This document shows positions 30,801 to 38,746 of a stretch of DNA of 64,000 nt, in pieces. Under the pieces are notes generated by a model. The model was not told where the DNA came from. It saw only the letters and a program-made list of their open reading frames with translations, and made no database searches. The translations under genes and the position numbers were made by a program. The stretch covers positions 496,001-560,000 of the forward strand of contig NC_009357.1 in the NCBI RefSeq assembly GCF_000092065.1, written 5' to 3'. The first letter of the stretch is position 1. The number at the start of each line of letters is the position of its first letter. This DNA comes from Ostreococcus lucimarinus CCE9901 (Eukaryota > Chlorophyta > Mamiellophyceae > Mamiellales > Bathycoccaceae).

Positions 30801-32101
30801 TGCGGACCAACGACGTTTGCGGCACTGTTCGTCACGAGCGAGGCGATGGCAATGGACGCAAATAAAATCGGCTTCGGCGCTTGCGCCATGGCCGCGGCGA
30901 CGATAGCAAACAAACCGGACAGCAAGGGAAGCCAGAAAAACTGACCAATAGGTGCAGTTCTAGAGCCCTTGATGTGCGCTGTGTAATCTGGATACACGCT
31001 CGCGAGCGTCACCCAAACGCCCACCATAAGCCAAGCGTGCTTCCAGAACTCGTTCGGCAAGGCGCCCGGCATACCCGCGGAAATCAACGAACCGATCGCG
31101 GTCTGAGGAATACCTTGACGCAAAGTCCAAGCGATGAAACCTGCCACGAGCGCTAAGACGGTCTGACCAGACGCGAGAAGTCTCGATGAAGGGACGGTGC
31201 GCAAGGAAATTGCGAGCTGCACCACCCAAAACATCGCGTACGACATCGCTCGCACGACTACATCGCTTTCGATACTCGCGGCGATAAACGTCGTTTTGAA
31301 CAATCCGAACACCGCTTCGCCCCCGACCAAAGTTTGCACGGCGTAGAGCAAGAATCCAAGCGTCGCGCGACAGGCGTCGGTGAACTCCGCCCCCCAAATC
31401 CCGAAACTCGAACGCGCCAGGATCGGCATATTCAGTTCGTACTTCGCCGCGGGGTATCCGATTGCAGAGATAAATGGCATCGCCATCAAAGTACCGAGCG
31501 CTGTCGCCAAACCGAGTTCATACCAGAGCAACGGCGCGAGCGTGTGCAAGTTCCACCGAACGAAACCGTACGGCACCGAATACATCACCGCGCACGTCGC
31601 CAGCGCCGCCCACAGCGAGAGTTCCTTGCCCTTCTCGATCGCATTCTCCTCCGTCGTCGGCGGGATGATCAAATCCTCGTCCCCAGGCGCGACGATGAAC
31701 CCTTCGTCATCCTTATCGTCGTCGCCGGTTTGATCGGCGTACCCCAATCCGACGGCGTTCGCGCGCGTCGACGCCTCCCTCATCCCCACGCCTCGCCTTC
31801 GCGTCCCACCCGCGCACGCGGCCTCCCACGCCAATCCACATCGTTTCTTTCCTCCACCGACCACGCGCGCGACGACCGTCGCGCCCCGCGCGCGCGCCCC
31901 GCCCCCCGCCGTTGCCGCATGCGATTGCCCAACGATTGATTTCGCAAATGTCCCGATCGACCCCGCCCGTCGCCCGCTCTCGCGCGCGCCGCTCCGCCGC
32001 TCCGCCGCCGCGCTCGCGGCGGCGCGCAGCGCCATTCGCGCTCGCGCTCGCGACGACTCGCGCGTCCGCGCCACGCACGTCCGCGCGCGCGGCGTTCTCA
32101 C
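24899..32101 (-). CDS. giant fusion: NCS1 nucleobase transporter + ~1,500-residue coiled coil + helical C-terminal domain
   Basis: One uninterrupted ORF of 2,400 codons. After an Arg/Ala-rich leader, residues about 160-600 hold roughly 12 hydrophobic helices with NCS1 (purine/uracil/allantoin permease) features: PFISAIGYPAAKYELNMPIL, VYPDYTAH, GVILCDFWLMRAG and YWFFKGVNPRAMIA. Residues about 640-2140 are an almost continuous Glu/Arg/Lys/Ala coiled coil with repeated EARRR and EENRR patterns. This ends in 8-residue KADAEAKA repeats at about 2020-2139. The last 250 residues form an Ala/Leu-rich helical domain (AATLILQGAANVEAAATALA, LAATLLTGLTPSAAVDVLR). NCS1 proteins are normally about 450-600 aa. 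No stop, frame change or ACTGAC-type intron signal was seen between the parts. The substrate is likely a nucleobase or related compound. The true start could be a later Met, e.g. the one before the DQTGDDDKDDEG segment. Confidence 0.85.
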   Translation of the reverse strand: MRTPRARTCVARTRESSRARARMALRAAASAAAERRSGARESGRRAGSIGTFAKSIVGQSHAATAGGGARARGATVVARVVGGGKKRCGLAWEAACAGGTRRRGVGMREASTRANAVGLGYADQTGDDDKDDEGFIVAPGDEDLIIPPTTEENAIEKGKELSLWAALATCAVMYSVPYGFVRWNLHTLAPLLWYELGLATALGTLMAMPFISAIGYPAAKYELNMPILARSSFGIWGAEFTDACRATLGFLLYAVQTLVGGEAVFGLFKTTFIAASIESDVVVRAMSYAMFWVVQLAISLRTVPSSRLLASGQTVLALVAGFIAWTLRQGIPQTAIGSLISAGMPGALPNEFWKHAWLMVGVWVTLASVYPDYTAHIKGSRTAPIGQFFWLPLLSGLFAIVAAAMAQAPKPILFASIAIASLVTNSAANVVGPQEYMQEFSLPWAKTKNYLGGTISSKQAALIITCAVGLFAPAQLMWQQVVAAASWIIGVGSLLVSPVLGVILCDFWLMRAGKLSRRAMQTRDTKGPYWFFKGVNPRAMIAIAVAAAPNLLSLISGVSYLIEAGAFSGSGAFYTYVVNMEYASIIGAAIAFIVYLFIHLLEMKPVRLGEVAASIGDAAGTVTTSVAYSFDGRTKKTIITTREKVNTRLARRREELPDEEYHDEIDARERKLRKEEDRRRKEAEEALRKAVEDENNERRKENRRRRLEKERIDRLYDECEAIYSEEIITTKVITETQKGDLEDLMGGDDGAPVSVAKLREEIERRRKEIDALRNSIQLRRAQGEQDINLAKNNFEKAKGLEADLRARFDTETRSLLEKEARLQDEENRRRAEAEARIQRMRDALAADRSAEEARRRAWDDEHARELEEERRLQETEDTRREQAREDIRRAVDDERARLEREEADRQAAEERRRDDAARKLLQMEDDEAKRRDDEDKRRREAEAAINALREAIVKFERDTKDRRIAAENDADRRKQDIEAALKAEEIRAANAQAAMRAAAKAEGDRRKAEDDDLAAKRRALEEFKQLGIRLKDTEENRRQKYAQEIARINAEEVRRIATAEANHKSRLEEIKILEEAEKRKIADEDQRRARVEAQAEAAEDAERRKREAEDARRRAYDDAARAAREAENRLRAEEDQRRAENKRHEEELAREEAAKKEEETRRQQEQDKANLIFNSQEGLRRTSEDSRRIDFIINKDEFKTKEQLQREAEEARRKQAKQDLLAAAEAERRKREEEERRRREADAAAAEAVRKEAERVEAENRRRVAAEQKLRDMEQQEQRLRMEAENKRRAQEGESRTRKEALERAIVAEENRRARAADELRRREEDEARTRAREDQRRADWDREQARRDAEEQARRAREDARAKEAEDVIRAAAEAERKKMAEEDARRNAEEERITKMRSDEDAAWASELARREAFKAELQAKQRAEEDLRAQEERRREDHANEVSRKRQEIDDFIRDLERRRREADAAAKAALEAEAQRVTEFRKSREEAIAEDERLRAEDAAERLREDAKLLQMREELKKLVRDEAMRRAEEEARRKAMDKKIADQKAIDDDIIAKEDARRDRFRDELPDILDKFRAELEAKEEFLQTQEEMRRKQAADAIAQKEAAEKQRRADFDAQCERKQKEIDDFAAKIKALFNAEEARRAEFRKMMEERQRKEDARRLAAASPIAIDNMMQNLNATITQMESQLQILIPELQALEKTAAANYEEFKARRAQSQMSIERTVTEEQTRTHNEDGRHAAVCAEADAAVRAERALREEEDARRKVAEMRIKQLEAELAAIIAEIDARRLAWNAETLSRRDSEWAARQDEDTRRFFNQTETEGVLFKESSTISFEESRRLEAVAAAERAEELRIATAAAEAERVAASERRKQLALDEEESRRKAAEAAKKDSKKQAEDLKRQAEEQRRAKEQAEKEAAAKAKQAEEEAARAKKKADEDAKAAAKRAEEEKKRLEKEQEEKRKQAEKEAAEAKRRAEKEAEERRKAEAKAQEEAAKAQKAAEEAKRKEAELAKRKAEEEAKAAKAKADAEAKAKADAEAKAKADAKAKAEAEAKAKAEAEAKAKADAKAEAEAKAKADAEAKAKADAEAKAKADAEAKAKADAQAKTKADAQAKAKAEAVAAEAKAKADAAAAAERAAEQAEAASKPDNEVTDERASRLQKRLEKSASKEEIEEVVLELSEDEDPIAATLILQGAANVEAAATALAALWRAKDTRGAEALMGLDLTRAATLIDIMVENLGDAEAAIGLVNMSEPGRMVGVAEFVLPYYLRSVVYNGVEILRVVANRNVKTAKVIYAGLEIEEQVSIVRRASLGFGARPGVEKPEDKPEPDVKLAATLLTGLTPSAAVDVLRTFSTTGVNKGSPKWKRRQDVIVEVLDAFKDIGPGEDSIAELIRDRLKL
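25683..26040 (-). repeat. 24-bp coding repeat (KADAEAKA) in the giant fusion gene
   Basis: On the minus strand a 24-nt unit encodes Glu-Ala-Lys-Ala-Lys-Ala-Asp-Ala with a few Glu or Gln variants, about 15 copies. Several consecutive units are identical at nucleotide level, which suggests recent expansion. It lies between the main coiled coil and the C-terminal helical domain. Confidence 0.85.
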
Positions 32102-32309
32102 GCGCGCGAAGAGCGAGCGAATTTAAGGGATCGTCGACGAAGATACGACGTCGCGGCGGTTCGCGCGCGTCCGTCGATCGATCGCGCGCGTCGGTCGATC
32201 GATCGCGCGAGGCTCGCGCGATCGATCGACGTCGCGCGCGCGCGACCGACCGAGGGATCGGCGGTCGGTCGACCGCGCGCGCGCGGCGCGAGAGCGCGGC
32301 GCGCGGGTT

Positions 32310-32313
<4 letters not shown>

Positions 32314-32343
<30 letters not shown>

Positions 32344-32745
32344 CGCGCGATGGCGCCGACGCGCGCGCGACCGGGTCGCGCGGCGAAGAGGGACGAGACG
32401 CGCGGAGGGGCGGTGACGCGCGCGGCGAAGGCGAGCGGTGGGCCGTACGAGGCGCGGAACGAGTTCGTGATCCCGGGCGGGGATGGCGGCGTCGTCGCGC
32501 GATTCGAGGAGGAGATGCGCGCGCGGGAGAAGATGGCGAAGGAGTGCGGGGCGACGGAGGCGAAATTGGTGAAGCTTAAGGCGAATGAGTACGCGTTTGA
32601 GCAGAAATGGGCGTCTAAGGAGGCGTACGAGGCGTACATGAACACCCCGGGGCGACGACGAAGCCACCTGACGGTGGGAGTGTATCAACGCTTGCCGAAG
32701 GATAAATGGAGCGTGCCGGAAAACTTTACGCCGGTGACGCGGTAA
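32314..32745 (+). CDS. ABM/dimeric alpha-beta-barrel protein, possibly plastid (IsdG/LFO1-like fold)
   Basis: The protein is 143 aa. The first 45 residues are Thr/Arg/Ala-rich, as in a transit peptide. The mature part begins YEARNEFVIPGGDGGVVARF and contains FEQKWASKEAYEAYMNTPGRR. The pattern of a short first strand, Phe/Glu-rich helix, central strand, then W-x-SKEAYEAY is characteristic of antibiotic-biosynthesis-monooxygenase (ABM) domains. That fold includes IsdG-type heme oxygenases and the algal LFO1. The family call is from motif shape only. Catalytic His/Asn/Trp residues of heme-degrading members are not established here. It is divergent from the giant transporter gene. Confidence 0.5.
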
Positions 32746-32877
32746 GGCAGTGTGCGCGAGAGACGAGAGATATATTTGACGCCGCGCAACTTGTAAAACG
32801 AACGATTCAGTCAGGAAACATTTGCTTCATCACAACGCGCGGCGACGGGGACCGAAACGAAATTTCGTCGCTCGCTA

Positions 32878-34131
32878 CTAAGCCCCAATCTTTCCCTTGT
32901 AAAGATCGAGGAAAACATCCGCACCCCACACGGGTGATCCATTCGCACCCGTATCGAGTTTTGCGAGGTCCGAACCCATCGTCATCGCGGCATCTAAAGA
33001 ATCGGGATCGCCGGCTTGGTCGGGCGACAGCAAGAGCGCCGTCAAGCCGACGATGATGAAAATCGGCGCCGCGATGGCGCTCGCCAGCACGGCGTAAATC
33101 ACCGATACGTATTCTTGCTTGGACAACACCGAGGTGGTGTCTCCCATCTGTCGCTGAAAGCTTTGCCATTCGAGCTCGATGAGAACGTCCAGGAACCAAG
33201 ACGTTTCATTTTTCCCCGGCGGCGAGAGAGTGTTGTAAAACATGTTCACCGCCGTTTCTTCCGCTAGTTGCTCCCACTCCGCTTCCTCTTCTTCGGGCGT
33301 CTCGGGGAAGAAGTCGTCTCCAGATTGACTTCCAGGCTCGGGATCGGTGCGAAAATCAATCCTGTCCAAGCGACTGGCGATGAGGCCGTCCCTGTTCACC
33401 TTGTATGTCGTTCTCCCAAAGAGTCGGAAATTCAAGTCGGTTCTGGGTTCCTTCCCGTCCGCCACCGTCGCCGTCGCCGGGTATCCCGGTGCAACCTTCT
33501 CCCCGTACTCACCTTCCACGATCCTGCGAACTGCGCCTTCGTGCATGGAACCGAGCAAGAGATTACTAAACTTCTTGCCAAATCGCGCGCCCTCCCACAC
33601 CGCCGTCCACTGAATGAGCAACACCCCCGGCTCGATCGAGCTCGCTCTTCGCGTGACAAACTTGAACCCCTTCAACGCCGACTTCGTCGCATCGCTAAAG
33701 TGTTCCATGAGCTCTCGATACTCGTCCAATCCGCGCACGGCGTGCACGTCGTTGTCGTACTCGACGTTCGCCGCGAACGCCTCCCGCCCGAGCTCGCGCA
33801 GAAACGGATCTCTCTCGAACCCCTCGCGCAATCTTTGCGTCACCGCGATCTGCCGTTCCAACGACGATCCTTCTTTCGACGATCGCGCGGACGTCGACGC
33901 GCGATCACCTCCCCGGTCGCGCTCGCTCGCGGCGTTTCCCTCGCGATCGTCCCGCTCGCCCGCCGTCCCGCTCGCCGAGCTCTCGCGGCGAACCCTCCGC
34001 CTTCGCGCGTCGTCGCCTCGCATCGCGCGCGCGACGCGCGCGTTCGCGAGCGTTCGCGTCGCCCGCGTCGCGCGCGCGCGTCGCGCGACGCGCGCGGTCG
34101 TCGCCGCGGGCGCCGCGTTCGTCGCGCGCAT
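32878..34131 (-). CDS. DUF2358/NTF2-like plastid-type membrane protein
   Basis: The protein is 417 aa if started at 34131, where an Arg/Ala/Thr-rich transit-like sequence begins. The frame is open to 34320, which would overlap the RPSA promoter. After a charged linker there is a globular region of about 170 residues (DPFLRELGREAFAANVEYDN, YRELMEHF, WTAVWEGARFGKKF, TYKVNRDGLIASRLDRIDF). Its order of strands and W/G positions recalls DUF2358 and SnoaL/NTF2-like proteins. A single hydrophobic helix follows near the C-terminus (VIYAVLASAIAAPIFIIVGL). Function is unknown; the DUF2358 link is tentative. A thylakoid or envelope location is only inferred. Confidence 0.55.
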   Translation of the reverse strand: MRATNAAPAATTARVARRARATRATRTLANARVARAMRGDDARRRRVRRESSASGTAGERDDREGNAASERDRGGDRASTSARSSKEGSSLERQIAVTQRLREGFERDPFLRELGREAFAANVEYDNDVHAVRGLDEYRELMEHFSDATKSALKGFKFVTRRASSIEPGVLLIQWTAVWEGARFGKKFSNLLLGSMHEGAVRRIVEGEYGEKVAPGYPATATVADGKEPRTDLNFRLFGRTTYKVNRDGLIASRLDRIDFRTDPEPGSQSGDDFFPETPEEEEAEWEQLAEETAVNMFYNTLSPPGKNETSWFLDVLIELEWQSFQRQMGDTTSVLSKQEYVSVIYAVLASAIAAPIFIIVGLTALLLSPDQAGDPDSLDAAMTMGSDLAKLDTGANGSPVWGADVFLDLYKGKIGA

Positions 34132-34422
34132 GTCGTTATGCCGACCGCGACGGCGTCGGGGCGCGCCTCCGCGCGAACGGCGCGCAAACAGTCGGGCGCG
34201 CGCGCGCGGATTTATGATTTCCACGCGCGCGCGGCGCGTCATCGACGTTTGAATCGCCGAATGCGAAAGAAATGAAAATCGGCGAGAAAATCGATGCGCG
34301 CCGAATGTCCGAACGTACAATTAGGGCTTTCCGACGAGGGCTTTGCGATCGCGCGCGGCGCGCGATCCGTCTCTCCGCGACGCCGTCGACGCCTCGCGCG
34401 CGCACACACGAACGCGAACACG

Positions 34423-35295
34423 ATGGCTCCTCAAATGTCCCAAAAAGAGGCCGACATCGCGATGATGCTCGCCGCCGGGTGCCACCTCGGGACGAAGAAC
34501 GTGGACTTCCAAATGGAGCGCTACGTGTGGAAGCGACGGGCCGACGGGATCCACATCATCAACCTCGGACGGACGTGGGATAAGCTCATGCTCGCCGCGC
34601 GCATCATCGTTGCGTGCGAAAACCCGCAGGATGTGATCTGCCAAGCGGCGCGCCCGTACGGTCAACGCGCGGTGTTGAAGTTTGCGCAATACACCGGTGC
34701 GAAAGCCATCGCGGGTCGTCACACGCCGGGGACGTACACGAACCAAAAGGACGCGATTTTCGCGGAACCGCGCGTGTTGATCGTCACCGATCCGCGCACG
34801 GATGCGCAGCCTATTTCTGAGACCGCGTACGTCAACTTGCCGACGATTGCGTTCTGCGACACGGATTCTCCGTTGAAGAACGTCGACGTCGCCATTCCGG
34901 CGAACAACAAGGCGAAGCACTCGATCGGTTGCTTGTACTACTTGCTCGCGCGCATGGTTTTGCAAATGCGAGGCACGGTCTCCGCGGCGAACCCGTGGGA
35001 CGTGATGGTGGATTTGTTCTTCTACCGCGATCCGGAGGAGCTCGAGGCCAAGGAAGAGGAAGCCGCCGCCGCGGCGGCGGCTCCGGCGGAATCCGCGGGT
35101 TACAACGCCGTTGCGGACGCCGCGTACGGCGCCGAGTCTTGGGACGAGCAAAAGCCGGCCGAGGCGTTCCCGACGGGTGGTTTCGCTCCGGCTGCGGGTA
35201 ACTGGTCCGAGGCGCCCGCGCCCACGGGCTGGGATGCTCAGCAAGGTGGTGACTTTGGCTCTGGCTTTGGCGCGATGCCGCCGCAAGGCTACTAA
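34423..35295 (+). CDS. RPSA: 40S ribosomal protein SA (uS2)
   Basis: Cytosolic small-subunit ribosomal protein uS2. It is 290 aa, starting [20 protein letters not shown]. Conserved segments are [52 protein letters not shown] and [17 protein letters not shown]. The C-terminal tail is Ala/Gly/Trp-rich, as in eukaryotic RPSA. The Met at 34423 is chosen because the protein matches the family from there; the frame is open to 34294. An AAAGCCCTAA element lies on the minus strand at 34321-34330, about 90 bp upstream. Confidence 0.97.
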   Translation: MAPQMSQKEADIAMMLAAGCHLGTKNVDFQMERYVWKRRADGIHIINLGRTWDKLMLAARIIVACENPQDVICQAARPYGQRAVLKFAQYTGAKAIAGRHTPGTYTNQKDAIFAEPRVLIVTDPRTDAQPISETAYVNLPTIAFCDTDSPLKNVDVAIPANNKAKHSIGCLYYLLARMVLQMRGTVSAANPWDVMVDLFFYRDPEELEAKEEEAAAAAAAPAESAGYNAVADAAYGAESWDEQKPAEAFPTGGFAPAAGNWSEAPAPTGWDAQQGGDFGSGFGAMPPQGY

Positions 35296-35538
35296 GTCTT
35301 CGTTTGAATGCGAAAGTCATTCTTTCGGTGAAGCGCGCCGTCGTCTCGACGGCGACGCGCGGCACACGAGCTCGTTTGGTTGGTGATACACGCGGCATCT
35401 AATTTCTAGGCGGCGGAATAGCCAGCGCGAGCTAACATAACACGTTTTTGTAGTACGAACGTAGTTTTCTTCACAACGACGTCCCTCGCCGACGCGCCGA
35501 CTCTAATCGATCGCTAACCGATCTCTACCCACACAAAC

Positions 35539-35964
35539 CTACCCTCGCTCGTTCACCGACCGCGCGATATCCGCGATCGCCACGTCGAACAACTCACACC
35601 GCACCGGCATCTCCACCTCGTAAAACGGATTCTTCAGCGCGTAGTCGCAGTACGCCCGGTGCGTCCTTCGCAGCGTCCCGCTCGCGTCCGCGCTCCCTTT
35701 CGTCATCGTCACGAATATCTTCATCCCCGTCTCCGCTTGAAAGCAATACAAATCAAACGTATCGCACTCCAGGCTCTCTATCCCCGCGCACCCCGTCACC
35801 GGCGCCACCTTCCTCGAGATCGCGTGCAGCGAGTGCCACACGCTCGCCAGGCGCAGGCACGCGTTCGCGTCCAGCGTCGGCGCGTCCTCGCGCAGCGCGC
35901 GGTGATAGATCAGTCCCCCGGACTTGTTCACGAGCCACACCGCGAGGAGCTTCCCGGTCGCCAT
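35539..35964 (-). CDS. TRAPPC4: TRAPP complex subunit 4 (TRAPPC4/Trs23, sybindin-like)
   Basis: Core subunit of the TRAPP tethering complexes that act as GEFs for Rab1/Ypt1 at the Golgi. It is 141 aa from the Met at 35964, the family's usual size. It has a longin-like fold: LLAVWLVNKSGGLIYHR at the N-terminus, then LASVWHSLHAISRKVAP, DLYCFQAETGMKIFVT and CDYALKNPFYEVEMPVRCELF, all typical of Trs23/TRAPPC4. Upstream codons in the same frame to 36105 are Arg/Ala-rich and overlap the divergent aminotransferase promoter, so they were left out. Confidence 0.92.
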   Translation of the reverse strand: MATGKLLAVWLVNKSGGLIYHRALREDAPTLDANACLRLASVWHSLHAISRKVAPVTGCAGIESLECDTFDLYCFQAETGMKIFVTMTKGSADASGTLRRTHRAYCDYALKNPFYEVEMPVRCELFDVAIADIARSVNERG

Positions 35965-36158
35965 CGGTCCGCGCGCCGTCGTCGAGCGCGTCGCGCGCGC
36001 GTCGCGCGCTGGGGCGACCGCGGCGACCGACCGCGAATCCGCGCGGATCCGCGGCGCGCGAAAAACCCGCGTGTGCGCCGCCGTCGACGGCGACGGTTGC
36101 CACACGCGCGCGCGACGAGGCGCGACGACGCGCGAGCGACGACGCGCGGGCGAACGCG

Positions 36159-37439
36159 ATGACGGGCGCGATCGATGCGATGACGCGAGCGACGGCGCGC
36201 GCGGTGACGCCGACGACGGGAAGCGCGACGCGAAGGATGCGATCGGGACGCGCGATGCGCTTTTTGAATCGACCGCGCGACGACGCGGGCGCGAACGAGA
36301 CGCGAGGAGGGCGCGCGGTGGCGCGCGCGGGCGCGAGACCGGGCGCGGGGAATCGGTTGTATAACTTTTCGGCGGGACCGGCGACGCTGCCGTTGGACGT
36401 GCTCGAGGAGATTCAACGGGACTTGGTCGATTATAAGGGCAGCGGGATGAGCGTGCTGGAGATGTCGCATCGAGGGAAGGATTACATGGCGATCGCGGAG
36501 AAGGCGGAGAAGGATCTGCGAGAGTTGGTTGGAATTCCTGATAACTATAAGGTGCTGTTTTTGCAAGGCGGGGCGTCGACGATGATGGCGTCTAACTGCC
36601 ATAACTTGGCGGCGGCGACGGACAGCGCGGATTTCGTCGTCACCGGGGCGTGGAGCGTCAAGGCGCAAAAAGAAGGGGCGAAGATGCTCGCGAAGGCGAA
36701 TGTGATCGCGTCGTCTAAGGATCAGTCGTTCACGACGATTCCGGACGTTAAGGACTGGAAATTCACCGAAGGATCCAAGTTTGTCCACATCTGCTCCAAC
36801 GAAACCATCGGCGGCGTCGAGTTCAAGGAAGTCCCGGACGTGGGCAACCGCGTGCTCGTCGCGGACATGTCTTCCAACTACTTGTCCAAGCCGATTGAAG
36901 TTGAAAAGTACGGTATCATTTACGGTGGCGTGCAAAAGAACATCGGTCCGGCGGGCATGGGTATCGCCATCGTTCGCGAAGATTTGATGGGCAACACTCG
37001 CGCGGATACCCCGTCCATGTTCGATTACAAGCTCATGGCTGACAACGACTCCATGTACAACACCCCGCCGTGCTTTACGTGGTACGTCTCTGGTCTCGTC
37101 TTCGCCAAGCTTCTCAAGGATGGTGGTCTCAAGGCGATGGAGCAGCGCAACATCGAAAAGGCGAATGTTTTGTACGGCGCCATCGACGGGAGCGGCGGCT
37201 ACTACGTCTCCCCGGTTGACACCAAGTACCGTTCCTTGATGAACGTCCCTTTCACCTTGGCAGGAGGTGAAGAATTGGAAAAGAAGTTCCTCGCCGAAGC
37301 CAAGGCTGAGGGCTTCGAGGCGCTCAAGGGTCACCGCTCCGTTGGAGGCGCGCGCGCGTCCATTTACAACGCCATGCCCAAGGAAGGCGTCGAAGCGCTC
37401 GTGTCCTTCATGAAGGATTTCCAAGCTCGCAACGCGTGA
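36159..37439 (+). CDS. phosphoserine aminotransferase (PSAT/SerC), plastid
   Basis: PLP enzyme converting 3-phosphohydroxypyruvate and glutamate to phosphoserine in the phosphorylated serine pathway. It is 426 aa with a 65-residue Arg/Thr/Ala-rich transit-like N-terminus. The mature part opens with NRLYNFSAGPATLPLDVLEE. It has SVLEMSHRGKDY, LFLQGGASTMMASNC, the PLP-lysine region IIYGGVQKNIGPAG near residue 255, and SVGGARASIYNAMP near the end. The sequence resembles plant and cyanobacterial PSAT. It converges on the RluA-like gene with 32 bp between stops. Confidence 0.95.
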   Translation: MTGAIDAMTRATARAVTPTTGSATRRMRSGRAMRFLNRPRDDAGANETRGGRAVARAGARPGAGNRLYNFSAGPATLPLDVLEEIQRDLVDYKGSGMSVLEMSHRGKDYMAIAEKAEKDLRELVGIPDNYKVLFLQGGASTMMASNCHNLAAATDSADFVVTGAWSVKAQKEGAKMLAKANVIASSKDQSFTTIPDVKDWKFTEGSKFVHICSNETIGGVEFKEVPDVGNRVLVADMSSNYLSKPIEVEKYGIIYGGVQKNIGPAGMGIAIVREDLMGNTRADTPSMFDYKLMADNDSMYNTPPCFTWYVSGLVFAKLLKDGGLKAMEQRNIEKANVLYGAIDGSGGYYVSPVDTKYRSLMNVPFTLAGGEELEKKFLAEAKAEGFEALKGHRSVGGARASIYNAMPKEGVEALVSFMKDFQARNA

Positions 37440-37471
37440 TTTACGAAGGATGAAATTTTGCTACAGATTAT

Positions 37472-38650
37472 CTAATACAACGCATCTACTTTAGTGCCAC
37501 GCACCCACCACGGTTCGAACGCTCGAATGATCGTGCCGCTCGGGCCGAGCGCGCAGTCGCGCTTGATGTGCATCTCTGAGGCTTGCAAACCGAGATATTC
37601 GCTCGGTTTCTGCACCCTCACCTCGCCATCGTCGCCCGGAGCGCGGTACAGCGTCTCACCTACCAAAGGAGCACTCAAAGCCGCGAATTGCGCGCGAATT
37701 TGATGCGTTCGTCCGGTTAAGAGTTCCACCTTTGTCTCCCATCGCGCCGGGGCGATGTTTTCGCTCTTCAACACTCGCAAAATACAGCGCTTCGGCCCAC
37801 TCACGCCTCCCCGCTCGCCACCACCGCGTTCTGCCGATCGTTCTATTTCACCATCGATGTCGTCGGTGTCGACCTTCGTCATGATCATCTTTCGCGGACC
37901 CTCGGTCGCCGGCTCGGCGTCGTGGATGTGAACGCCGCGAGGCACGGCGTTCTCCGTCAGCACGCGATACACCTTGGTGACGCTCCTGTCCGCCAACATA
38001 TCACCGAACTCCTTCGCAAAGGCACTCGTCGTACCGAGCACTAAAACCCCTTCCGTGCCGACGTCCAAGCGATGAATCGGCTTTAATGTTCCCTCCTTCA
38101 GACCCGCGGCGCGTTCGAGCATCGCCAGACACGATTCCTTGACGTTATCGACCGTCGGCACCACGCTCACGCCCGCCGGTTTATGCGCACAAACGTACCC
38201 CTCACCCACTTTCAACACGCACGCCTTCCAATCGACCGCGAACGCCGCCGGAAACCGCTTCGGTTGCACGTGAACGCGAAGATAGTTGCCCGCCCGCAGC
38301 GGCGCATCCGCGTCGCGAGGCGACAACCGCCTCGCGCGCGCCGTTCTCGGCACCCCTCTCAGTTCCCTCGGCGGCTGCGCCGTCGCGAACCACACCGCAC
38401 CGATGTCCAACAACTCTTCGGCGTACGTCTCGTCCACGCCCTCGTCCCCGAGCGTCTTCGCGAGGTATTTCGTCACCGTCAGCGCCGTCCCGGTCCCGCC
38501 GTCGTCGTCCACGACCAGGTGCGCCACTTTCGCCGGCAGAGGCTCGGCGAGAGGAAACAACCGCAGCGCGCACGCGCGCGCCGACATCGTCGCCCTCGAC
38601 GCGCGTCGCAAAGCCACCGTCGCGCGTCGCAAGGCCAGCGCGATGCGCAT
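37472..38650 (-). CDS. RluA-family RNA pseudouridine synthase, organellar type
   Basis: Isomerises uridine to pseudouridine in rRNA or tRNA. It is 392 aa from the Met at 38650, with a short Arg/Ala-rich N-terminus suggesting organelle import. The catalytic motif HRLDVGTEGVLVLG near residue 190 carries the essential Asp of the RluA/RluD family. VGEGYVCAHKPAGVSVVPT precedes it and ELLTGRTHQIRAQFAAL follows, both conserved. The N-terminal part may include a degenerate S4-like region. Which RNA is modified is unknown. The gene is divergent from an RsmE-type rRNA methyltransferase with 96 bp between start codons. Confidence 0.88.
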   Translation of the reverse strand: MRIALALRRATVALRRASRATMSARACALRLFPLAEPLPAKVAHLVVDDDGGTGTALTVTKYLAKTLGDEGVDETYAEELLDIGAVWFATAQPPRELRGVPRTARARRLSPRDADAPLRAGNYLRVHVQPKRFPAAFAVDWKACVLKVGEGYVCAHKPAGVSVVPTVDNVKESCLAMLERAAGLKEGTLKPIHRLDVGTEGVLVLGTTSAFAKEFGDMLADRSVTKVYRVLTENAVPRGVHIHDAEPATEGPRKMIMTKVDTDDIDGEIERSAERGGGERGGVSGPKRCILRVLKSENIAPARWETKVELLTGRTHQIRAQFAALSAPLVGETLYRAPGDDGEVRVQKPSEYLGLQASEMHIKRDCALGPSGTIIRAFEPWWVRGTKVDALY

Positions 38651-38746
38651 GGGACAAAAAGTGCTTTTCCGCAAATGTTCGCGCGCGCGAATGACGCGCT
38701 GACGCGAGCGCCGCCGGCGCGAAAGCGCGTCGAACGATGCGTGACG

